NCBI GenBank assembly: GCA_023459055.1
Contig: JAEWVR010000016.1
Coordinates: forward strand, 1-64,000
Origin: Fibrobacterota bacterium
GTDB lineage: Bacteria > Fibrobacterota > Chitinivibrionia > Chitinivibrionales > Chitinispirillaceae
Length of the DNA stretch: 64,000 nt
Reading direction: 5' to 3'
Below, in pieces: positions 8,922 to 17,033 of this stretch (positions are counted from its first letter, which is position 1; each line of letters opens with the position of its first letter). Below the pieces are notes generated by a model. The model made no database searches. It was given only the letters and a program-made list of their open reading frames with translations, and was not told where the DNA came from. A program made the translations under genes and the position numbers.

Positions 8922-11900
8922 TTACTTCTTTTCAACAACGATCGGACGTGTAGTTGCCATATCCATATTAAGAGTTGAAGGATTGTTTGGTACAGCTGTA
9001 AATATTACAGTTCTTGGGGTTGCTTCTGTTGTTACACCAAAAACAAGAGTCTGGCCGGTAGCTGCTGAATCATTTATGATTTGAATTGTAGAACGTAATA
9101 CTCCAACCATTGAAAGAGCCCCAGTGGCAGGATTTATTTCCATTGTAGCTTCCTTGGACGCAACAAGCGCAGAATCTACTTTGTCAATAGTGCCGCGATA
9201 AATTTGAATCATTACCTGATTCTGGACATACTGGGAAACAACGGGCTTATTTTCTGCAAGGATCAGGGTTCCGCTTGCAGAATCTGCCATGAAAATATAG
9301 GTTTTCATTGTATCGTTGTTATCTTTTACTTTATAAATAGATACACCCGGTTTTTCTGGATGTGTAAATGGAATAATGGTTGTTGCGTTTACGACTGCAT
9401 CATGCATGGTAGAACTGTCCTTAATTACTACTTTAACAGCATTCATTGAGTTTGTCAGTACAGTCTGAATCGTGGCGACCGATCCTGTAAAAGGAACCAT
9501 TTTTTTGACGGGCTGATTTATCTGCATTTCGGAAACAAGAGGCTTATTATCAATCAGTTTCAATTGCATTGACGATTGGACTGCCATGAAAACGAATACT
9601 ATTGTTGAATCAACCAGACTATTTGCGATAATGACAGAGTCAGTGCCGGAGCGCTGCATTTTACGGATACTTGCGATGTTAACCGTTGCATCTCCGAAAA
9701 CCGTGCTGTTCGGGATAAGTGTTTTCACTGCATTACCTGCAAGTTGTAATGCATTTATTACAGTATCTAAATCCTTTGTGTATGGTACAAGATTTTCTGG
9801 TTGCTGAGTTCCTCCTTCGGGACGAACAACAATACAACTGGAACCATCATTGGCAGTCCCGATAAAAACATTTTGAGGATCATTTGGTTTCTCAAGAATC
9901 TGATAAACGGTTTTTCCAAGAGAATCTTTGCATTTCCAGATAACTCCCTCCATCCAGTATTCTTTGATATAGAAGGTAGTGCTGTCGGCCAAAGATAATG
10001 CCTTTCGACTTGTTTTTATGACAGCTGAATCAACTGCGGCTTTTGTTCCGATAAAGGCGAGCGGACCAGTTGTAGTATTTGGTGTGGTTGCTTGTGTAGT
10101 ACGGGCATAGCCATTCCAGGTACCAATGGGATTATCGACTGACGCGCTGATACTCTTGACAGTAAGCATAAATTGCTGCATATTTTTCTTAAAGAATGGA
10201 CCGCTCAGATAGACACCTGCTGTATCCCTGAATAATCCGCCTTCAATGCGTATTTCACCTGAATCTGTTGCAAATTTTGCAATATACATTGGGAATGTCT
10301 GTGGTTGCCAAACAACATCGGTGAACGATATTTCTTTTTCAGCTATTTTCATTTTAACAAATAATCTACCGCTTGTACTATCTTTACTAAACTGTAGAAC
10401 TGCAGGTTGTGCATCTGCAGGTGGATTAGAGAATAGGTTAACCACATCTGTCGGCGGTGGAGTAACACCCGTAGATTGCGGTGGATTTGTGGTCGATGAA
10501 TTGTTTAGTAATGATATGACCTGACCGTCAGTGCGGGCTTTAAAACGACCTACAAGTGGTCCACCGCCATTAAGCTGATCGCTCATGTCAACATTACCTT
10601 CGATTTCCTGATAGCGTGCATTTGCACGAAATTTAAGAAACTTGCTGACATTCAAACCGGCAGTCATTTTATAGTAAAATACCCATTCGCCATACATGAA
10701 CGACAGTGTAACCTTTTCACCCGGTCGTACAATTTCAAGTGATGTTGAATCGAGAACTGCGTACGCTTTTCCCAATGAGTCAATACCAATTGTGAATGCA
10801 ACATTAAATTCCTTATTGTCTGCCTGAACGAGAAATTTTCCAATGTAACTACCGACTGGTGCAGCACCTTTCGCGTAGGTCTTCGGCAGTGATACCGGGT
10901 TCCAGGGATCAGTGTTAAGCATAATTTCAATCTCATCAGGCCATTTGTCATTATCGGAATCCTTTGCCAGTCGCATATCCCAGGTTGAAAGTTTCTCTAA
11001 TGTGTCTGGTATGTGATTGAAATTTGCATCAATAAGTGTTGAAAGAGAATCATCAGGATTTGTCCCGAAATTCGACTCAAAGAAATCCGCTATTCCATCA
11101 TTATCTGAATCAATTAATAATTCCGGTTTACTTGCAGCATCAAGCGGACGGGTACCAAGCACTTTTTCAATCCAGTCCGCAAAGCCATCCCTGTCACTAT
11201 CTGAAAGATCGTTGGTAGTATCGGTTGGCTGCGTTGTTGTTATTATTGAAATATCTGGAAATACAGTTGCTAATGTAAAGTAACCCGGTTGTGCTGAAGG
11301 TCTGAAATCACTATCTGCGATTATGTTCAACTGATTTGTCAATGATGTTGCTGTGGAATCTGCAATACCGACGACTTTCCAGACAAAAACTTTTGTAGTA
11401 TCAAGTGATGTCAAGCGGGTCGTAAACTTCGGCAATGGAACATTCAATGTTGATGGATCGATGGTTAAAACACTGCCTCCGGTTACCGCACCATTTGACG
11501 CAATAGTAATCGATGTGTCATTGGTAAATACTAGCAGACCACTTATACCACCTGAGAATTCGTTTGAGATCCCGATTATATAGCCTTTGACACCAGTTAC
11601 TTTATTCCACTTGAACACAACAGGTGTTGCAACTTTTACGGCTTTCTGTGGAGGAGAAAGGAGCTCAATACCTTTGGTACCGGATACTTTCATACTGTCA
11701 AGACTAAAGTTCTGATTTGCAAGAATTGTTTCTTGATTTTGCTTGAATAATTCGTTCGTTCCCTGAAATAGTTGACGCGATACGATAGTTCTTGCAAGCA
11801 GACGACCGTTCTCATTGATTATTGTCATTTTTATCGCCTGTACATGTGTCATAGGCGTTGAAGCATTTGACATCTGTTCTGTTGTTATCAGGTCGAACAG

Positions 11901-13622
11901 TACATCAATGGATTTAGATGTTGTGAGTAGTCCGCTTGTATCAACAGCATGTACATTATATGCGTGTCTTGTCGTAATTGTTATAAGTTGCATCTCAATA
12001 TTTGTTTTTGAATTCTGAAGCCGTCCGTAATAATTGGGGTCACGCTGATTTGCATCACTGGAAATAAAGGCCATATCAGCAGGGACGTTCATAATAAATG
12101 AATTATTTTCAAAAGTAAGTGTATCACCACGCATTGTTACCTTTGATGATATATCTGTACCAGTGATATCAAGTATACGTGGTTGAACAAATCCTGCATT
12201 TCCAACATCCTGAATAAAACAGTATGAACCGGCAGGAGCAGTGCCAATACCAGATTTCGCAATTAATTTTCTAAAATCAACGGTATCATTATTAAGTACT
12301 TTACGGTAGATTTTAGGGAAGAATACCCCTTCTATTGCCATACGTTTCTGCATTGCTGCATCATTACGCATATTTTGCAGGAATGATTCAAGATTTTTCT
12401 TCTCTGTTTTTTCAACTGTATCCTGTTTGTAAATATCAATTACTTCAAGCTGTGGATGAAAACTTTGTGCAAATCGTTCTATATCCATTGCCATATATGC
12501 CTCAAGCGTTGAGCTCACAAATGCAATTGCTTTTGCCTTGATACTTCCGGATGAATTTGATGTATCAATCTGCGCGACTGTTTCAAACGTCAATGTAAAT
12601 GAGCTTTTCAGCGTATCGCCGAGAAGATCTTTTGTTTTGCTGTCAATGGTGAGTGTATAGGTAGTGTTGTTAATCAATCCGGAATCGGCAGGAAAACACA
12701 AGCGAGCAAGGTTCCCTTTTGCTTCAAAGAAAAAATTCTGGGAAGGAATAAGCGTTGTGTTTTTTCTTAAAGAAAGTCCATCAACAGGTCTGCTGAATGC
12801 AATTTCAATAGTTCTTGAAGGTGCAATTGTATCACCGCTTTTTACGGTAGCCCCTTTGACATCAAAAGGAAGTAATTCTGTTTGAGCAACTGCACTGAAA
12901 ATACCATAATATGTATTTCCAATTTTGTTTAGAGCAAGATCCTTTATCGTAGAGGGAATCGTAACTTTGTAATATTTTCCAACGGTTAATGGTGTTGTTG
13001 GGATAAGGCGCAGTTCCTTTCCTGTTGCACTCCATAATTTGTTAACCGGAATCTTGTTTATTACAGCAACATTTTCATCAGACGGATTGATTTCACCAAG
13101 AAGTATTCCTGTTGAGTCATCACCAGCTGAAAGTCTGTTCATCGGTTCGGAAAATGTCAGCACTACAGGCAGACCTGATGCGAGATTGTTGCAAAGAAAT
13201 GTATTTTTATCATCTGCAGCCTCTGCGTCAAGTACAGAGATAAGGAGTGGCGCAATATCATCCTTTAGTGCAATTTTCTCTGCGGTTGTATCTGCCTTTC
13301 CTGCGGTTGCCTTGACATTCTCAATTGATGCGGTAATCAGCTCAAGATTCTGCTGATCAAACCAGACTGCAAAGATAAAATAATTTCCAGGTTTTACAAT
13401 TGCTTTCCATCTTCCCAGCGAATCAGTTTTTACTGATGCTACAGAGGATGTGCCTATAGAATCGGCATCATACAGTAAGATATCCGCTCCACTGAGTGGC
13501 ATTACAGCAGCAGTTTGTGCCTGCTGACCTGCAGCATTGGTTGCGACAGACAGTTTCGCGAGCCGTTTTGCAGTTGATGCAGTTGATGGCCGATACATTG
13601 TACCATTAAGAATTGCCCTCAT
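8922..13622 (-). CDS. Giant secreted-type protein with Ig-like and thrombospondin-type-3 regions (probable 3' part of a frameshifted gene)
   Basis: 1566 residues. A carboxypeptidase-regulatory-like segment (about 40-105) is followed by two Big_5/SbsA-like Ig domains (about 125-245 and 255-350; 'PVVLTFSEPMN', 'IEIAFSRPVDG'). A helical segment near 360-450 resembles NTF2-like folds. Calcium-binding-type DSDxDGxxD repeats lie around 800-900 (DSDRDGFADW, DSDNDGIADFF, DSDNDKWPDE). Three diverged repeats of about 85 residues form the C-terminus. Everything looks extracellular, yet this frame has no signal peptide and no well-spaced ribosome site (GGAG is about 20 nt before the ATG). The 143-residue lipoprotein frame overlaps its start by 17 bp. 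Probably a surface or adhesion protein; no enzymatic motif seen. Confidence 0.8.
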   Translation of the reverse strand: MRAILNGTMYRPSTASTAKRLAKLSVATNAAGQQAQTAAVMPLSGADILLYDADSIGTSSVASVKTDSLGRWKAIVKPGNYFIFAVWFDQQNLELITASIENVKATAGKADTTAEKIALKDDIAPLLISVLDAEAADDKNTFLCNNLASGLPVVLTFSEPMNRLSAGDDSTGILLGEINPSDENVAVINKIPVNKLWSATGKELRLIPTTPLTVGKYYKVTIPSTIKDLALNKIGNTYYGIFSAVAQTELLPFDVKGATVKSGDTIAPSRTIEIAFSRPVDGLSLRKNTTLIPSQNFFFEAKGNLARLCFPADSGLINNTTYTLTIDSKTKDLLGDTLKSSFTLTFETVAQIDTSNSSGSIKAKAIAFVSSTLEAYMAMDIERFAQSFHPQLEVIDIYKQDTVEKTEKKNLESFLQNMRNDAAMQKRMAIEGVFFPKIYRKVLNNDTVDFRKLIAKSGIGTAPAGSYCFIQDVGNAGFVQPRILDITGTDISSKVTMRGDTLTFENNSFIMNVPADMAFISSDANQRDPNYYGRLQNSKTNIEMQLITITTRHAYNVHAVDTSGLLTTSKSIDVLFDLITTEQMSNASTPMTHVQAIKMTIINENGRLLARTIVSRQLFQGTNELFKQNQETILANQNFSLDSMKVSGTKGIELLSPPQKAVKVATPVVFKWNKVTGVKGYIIGISNEFSGGISGLLVFTNDTSITIASNGAVTGGSVLTIDPSTLNVPLPKFTTRLTSLDTTKVFVWKVVGIADSTATSLTNQLNIIADSDFRPSAQPGYFTLATVFPDISIITTTQPTDTTNDLSDSDRDGFADWIEKVLGTRPLDAASKPELLIDSDNDGIADFFESNFGTNPDDSLSTLIDANFNHIPDTLEKLSTWDMRLAKDSDNDKWPDEIEIMLNTDPWNPVSLPKTYAKGAAPVGSYIGKFLVQADNKEFNVAFTIGIDSLGKAYAVLDSTSLEIVRPGEKVTLSFMYGEWVFYYKMTAGLNVSKFLKFRANARYQEIEGNVDMSDQLNGGGPLVGRFKARTDGQVISLLNNSSTTNPPQSTGVTPPPTDVVNLFSNPPADAQPAVLQFSKDSTSGRLFVKMKIAEKEISFTDVVWQPQTFPMYIAKFATDSGEIRIEGGLFRDTAGVYLSGPFFKKNMQQFMLTVKSISASVDNPIGTWNGYARTTQATTPNTTTGPLAFIGTKAAVDSAVIKTSRKALSLADSTTFYIKEYWMEGVIWKCKDSLGKTVYQILEKPNDPQNVFIGTANDGSSCIVVRPEGGTQQPENLVPYTKDLDTVINALQLAGNAVKTLIPNSTVFGDATVNIASIRKMQRSGTDSVIIANSLVDSTIVFVFMAVQSSMQLKLIDNKPLVSEMQINQPVKKMVPFTGSVATIQTVLTNSMNAVKVVIKDSSTMHDAVVNATTIIPFTHPEKPGVSIYKVKDNNDTMKTYIFMADSASGTLILAENKPVVSQYVQNQVMIQIYRGTIDKVDSALVASKEATMEINPATGALSMVGVLRSTIQIINDSAATGQTLVFGVTTEATPRTVIFTAVPNNPSTLNMDMATTRPIVVEKK

Positions 13623-14037
13623 TTTGAGTAATGACAGACTTACTCCGGATAATAGTTACGGTGTCAGCACCAGTTTTATTTTTATTGTCGGTAGCATTAA
13701 GAACATATTGGGTTGTATCTTCAACTAAGGAAAATGTTACAGCGAATTCTTTCGGAGATGTTGAGACACTGTCAATATAACTCGTTCCATTTATTGAAAA
13801 TGCACTGAGCGTTACATCTGACGATAATGTGATTGTACCCCGCAGCCTGTATTGCTGAACAGTATCGTCTACTGATGTAGTAACACCGTTAAGTGGTTGA
13901 CTAAGTGTAATAACCGGGGGAGTGCTTTCCGGAGTATTGATATGCTCTGATTTGTCAAGTGAGCAAAAGCTTACAATCGGAAGTATTGCAATTGATGTGT
14001 ATGTTGCCAGACAAATAAAAAATTTTTTAAGAATCAT
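13606..14037 (-). CDS. Lipoprotein with one Ig-like domain; probable N-terminal part of the adjacent giant protein
   Basis: 143 residues with a lipoprotein signal peptide: basic start, hydrophobic core and cleavage region IVSFC with the lipidated Cys near residue 25. One Ig-like beta-sandwich follows (about 40-130: PPVITLSQPLNG ... DTVTII). GGGGG precedes the ATG. The frame ends inside the start of the 1566-residue frame. A single extra A in the AAAA run at 13622-13625 would account for the break: with AAA, translation would pass from 'SVITQ' straight into 'MRAILNG'. It is therefore a short lipoprotein cotranscribed with the giant gene, or the missing signal region of that gene. Confidence 0.7.
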   Translation of the reverse strand: MILKKFFICLATYTSIAILPIVSFCSLDKSEHINTPESTPPVITLSQPLNGVTTSVDDTVQQYRLRGTITLSSDVTLSAFSINGTSYIDSVSTSPKEFAVTFSLVEDTTQYVLNATDNKNKTGADTVTIIRSKSVITQNEGNS

Positions 14038-14649
14038 ACAACCCCCGTAACGTGCTGCCAGTGTAATGAGTTAGATTTAATTATCAGTTAAAATTGACAA
14101 TAGAAAATGATATCAGCAATGATAATCACGATAATAATTGTTTATTGTAACTGTTTTATAAGTTGAAATTCAATATTTTATTTGGAAAAAATAAAAATTA
14201 TGAATTAAGCGATGGATATTTTTAACCCCGGATTTTTGCATCAGGATTGATCCAGGATTCCTAAGATACTACCACTGAGCAGGATGTGTCAGAACGTGGG
14301 ATATAAAATACCGTATGTGTGTAGAGGAGTGATAATTCTTAATATTGGATAGAAAAATTATAAGGCTCTTCCCGGGTCTGGCACAGTTTAAGCTGTAATC
14401 AGTAACCATTTTTAGGAGCGGCGGGTGAATGATAATTGTCGTTGAAAAATTGCATTCCTGACCATAAAACACACCCGAATAATAAACACCTCTTCATTGT
14501 CTATAAAGACTTGAATCCGACTGAATAATAATGTATAAGTGATATATACATGAATAAAACGCTCGATTGAATAAGCATTCATAAATGGGATACAGAGCAA
14601 ATAATTCATATGGGAACAACGATCCACCAAATGAAAGCTTGGGTAACTC
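14038..14649. other. Intergenic region between divergent genes
   Basis: 612 bp of AT-rich sequence between the lipoprotein/giant-protein pair (minus) and the histidine kinase (plus). Open frames here are short and cross the kinase start antisense. A TTGACA at 14094-14099 lacks a partner at normal spacing. No hairpin of note. Confidence 0.55.
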
Positions 14650-15774
14650 ATGGAAACTTTTTTTGCATCACCGGATAAGTCTACATCAAATGAATTACGT
14701 GAAAAAATTACTGTAATCAACAACAATCAATTTGTTGTGAATCTTATCAAGTCACTTTCCGGAATGCTTGCAATAATTGATGAGCACCGGCAAGTTGTCG
14801 CTGTCAATGATGATCTTGTAAAATCATTCGGGTGGAAAACCTCGTTTGATGTATTTGGATTAAAACCGGGTGAGATAATTCATTGTGAACATGCCAGTGA
14901 ACAACCAAATGGTTGTGGAACAACAAAACATTGTGCAACATGCGGAGCTGCAATAGCTATAGTAACAAGTCTTGGTACTGATAGTTCTGTTGAAAAAATA
15001 TGCAGCGCTTCAGTAACAAATGATAATTTAAAGAGCGATATCTGCTTTAAAATACGGGCTGTTCCTGTTACGATTGAATCGATAAAGTTTGTTCTTTTGT
15101 TCATTCAGGACATGACGGTGCTCAATACATTGACATCAATGGAACGAATGTTCTTCCATGATATAAACAACACGATAGGAGGACTTCTTGGAACCATTGA
15201 TTTGTTGTTGTTTGATAAACCCAATGATACCAAATTAAAAGATCTGTTCAAGATGACTAAGCAGATCGCCGATGAAATACAGATACAGAAAACATTGTTG
15301 GAAAATAAAGCAGAGTTGTATCAGATTGTTGAAACCAGGGTAAAGATGGCAGATTTCGTTGATGAACTGCAGCTGATGTTCAGCGTTCATCCTGTCGCAA
15401 AAAACAAAATACTCACAGTAGATCATGGCGATACTATTACTGTTATCACTGATTATACAATTCTTTACAGAATAGTAGTCAACATGCTCAAGAATGCATT
15501 TGAGGCATCACAGGATGGAGATACAGTAAGGCTCCTGGTTGATGAACTTGATGATGTGACAAAAATAAAGGTATGGAATAAATGCTACATTCCTGAAGAT
15601 ATTCAAATGCGAATATTTCAGAGGCATTTTAGTACAAAAGATGAGATCGGACGGGGAGTTGGTACCTATTCCATGAAATTTCTCGGTGAGAAAATACTAA
15701 AATGTAAAATTGGCTTTGAATCATCACAAACAAAAGGTACGATCTTCTGGATCGCTATTCCAGGAAAAGAATAA
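14650..15774 (+). CDS. PAS-domain sensor histidine kinase with Cys-rich sensor
   Basis: 374 residues, no membrane segment, so cytosolic. A PAS domain (about 28-155) contains a Cys/His cluster: C79, H81, C89, H94, C95, C98 (HCEH ... GCGTTKHCATCG). Such clusters can bind metal or sense redox state; that role is inferred. The phosphorylated His170 is in FFHDINN. The HATPase_c domain has Asn278 and Asn282 (NMLKNAFEAS) and a G-rich lid GRGVGTYS. The usual DxGxG box is replaced by VWNKCYIPEDI, a pattern seen in this FHDIxN subfamily. No response regulator adjoins it, so it is an orphan kinase. Confidence 0.85.
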   Translation: METFFASPDKSTSNELREKITVINNNQFVVNLIKSLSGMLAIIDEHRQVVAVNDDLVKSFGWKTSFDVFGLKPGEIIHCEHASEQPNGCGTTKHCATCGAAIAIVTSLGTDSSVEKICSASVTNDNLKSDICFKIRAVPVTIESIKFVLLFIQDMTVLNTLTSMERMFFHDINNTIGGLLGTIDLLLFDKPNDTKLKDLFKMTKQIADEIQIQKTLLENKAELYQIVETRVKMADFVDELQLMFSVHPVAKNKILTVDHGDTITVITDYTILYRIVVNMLKNAFEASQDGDTVRLLVDELDDVTKIKVWNKCYIPEDIQMRIFQRHFSTKDEIGRGVGTYSMKFLGEKILKCKIGFESSQTKGTIFWIAIPGKE

Positions 15775-15827
15775 TTCTGTTTAAATAACGAGTACGATAT
15801 CGAATCACGAAGCAGGCTCTTCAACCT

Positions 15828-16982
15828 TCATTTTCTTCCATATCCATCACCATACTTAAATACCCCATTTACAGATTGAATATCACAGCCTCTCGGCCGG
15901 CTCCACTCGGTATCAAAACTATCGTATAGAACAAGCCAGATTTTGAAATGTTTCATGCTTGTAAAGACAGGGGGATTCAGTTTTACCATACTGGAATTAT
16001 TATCATCAATCATAAGTAACGAATCCGGTTCCTCATTAGTTTTATCAAGATTCTGGAAAAAATATTTATAGTTAAAGGACTCCGGTATTGACAATGTATC
16101 AATTTTAACAAAATCGCAGACTGTATCTATCAGAGTATCACCGTTAGGTTGTACAGAAAAATCTACTTGTGAATTGGATGAAATAAAATAAGAATAATTC
16201 TTTTCAATAAAAATTGTATCTGTCTGTTTTTCAGGAGCAATCTCATTATATAAATAAAAAAGTTCAAATTTTCCGTTATAGTCAGGATTACTTGGATGGA
16301 AGGTGCTGCTTATTCCGTCCTTTACCTTGTAAATGCCAATCCATTTAATGGATGGATTGGTGTTTACTGGAAACAGTGATGAAAATTTAGAGTTATAACG
16401 TATAATAAAATCTGTTTTAATTTTCAGATCAGCACCATGAATTGATTGTGCATGGAAAAAAATGTTTGGTCGTGCATAGAGCTGACTCAATAAATCGTAA
16501 TACTTCAAGTATGTTCCATTTGATTGATTGGCAAGGATAACGCTTTCCGGATCAGTATGCGTATTAACCAATGTAACCAATTCATTGACTAATGAAGTAT
16601 CTGATGTTCCAAAAAAGTGTTCCTTCCGGAATACATCCGTCGGGATTACAAATCTGAACTGCGCAGAATCGGGAAACCAGAGTGTTGTGTCAAGGACGCT
16701 GATTTTACGTTCATCAGGGAATGTATGATTATGATCGAATTCATGTTTATAGGCAAGCGAAAAATTGCCCATTGACATAAGTGTATCACCTGCAAAGAAA
16801 ATTTTTGTTATTACAGTATCTCCGGGAGCAAAATCAGCCTTTGGTTCATGTTGAACGCCAATTACTCTCAGTCTGCTGTCTTCAATGCGTTCAAAAGTAT
16901 CAAATTCCATACATGAAATTAACAGTGTAAGAAAAAGAAGGAATACTCCTCCATGAAAGATACCCCGTATTTTACTATTCAT
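15828..16982 (-). CDS. Lipoprotein downstream of the TonB-dependent receptor
   Basis: 384 residues. ATG 16982 is chosen over the codon ten residues upstream because CTGGAG lies 7 nt before it and the protein then begins with a proper lipoprotein signal (MNSKIRG, hydrophobic core, LLISC with the lipidated Cys). The mature part is beta-rich with many Asp/Asn/Thr residues and no motif I recognise. It starts 51 bp after the TonB-dependent receptor gene on the same strand. Lipoprotein partners of such receptors often serve as surface substrate-binding subunits; this role is inferred from position only. Confidence 0.75.
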   Translation of the reverse strand: MNSKIRGIFHGGVFLLFLTLLISCMEFDTFERIEDSRLRVIGVQHEPKADFAPGDTVITKIFFAGDTLMSMGNFSLAYKHEFDHNHTFPDERKISVLDTTLWFPDSAQFRFVIPTDVFRKEHFFGTSDTSLVNELVTLVNTHTDPESVILANQSNGTYLKYYDLLSQLYARPNIFFHAQSIHGADLKIKTDFIIRYNSKFSSLFPVNTNPSIKWIGIYKVKDGISSTFHPSNPDYNGKFELFYLYNEIAPEKQTDTIFIEKNYSYFISSNSQVDFSVQPNGDTLIDTVCDFVKIDTLSIPESFNYKYFFQNLDKTNEEPDSLLMIDDNNSSMVKLNPPVFTSMKHFKIWLVLYDSFDTEWSRPRGCDIQSVNGVFKYGDGYGRK

Positions 16983-17033
16983 TATATTCTCCAGCTTTAA
17001 CGTAATTAACAAGTCGTAATAATATTCAATACA

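Noticed and set aside
8922..14037. Programmed ribosomal frameshift as a firm call
   Set aside because: The AAAA run is short and lacks a stimulatory Shine-Dalgarno or pseudoknot at proper distance. An indel fits as well, so it is reported only as a possibility.
14094..14099. TTGACA as promoter of the histidine kinase
   Set aside because: No -10 element at 16-18 bp; the kinase starts about 550 bp away.
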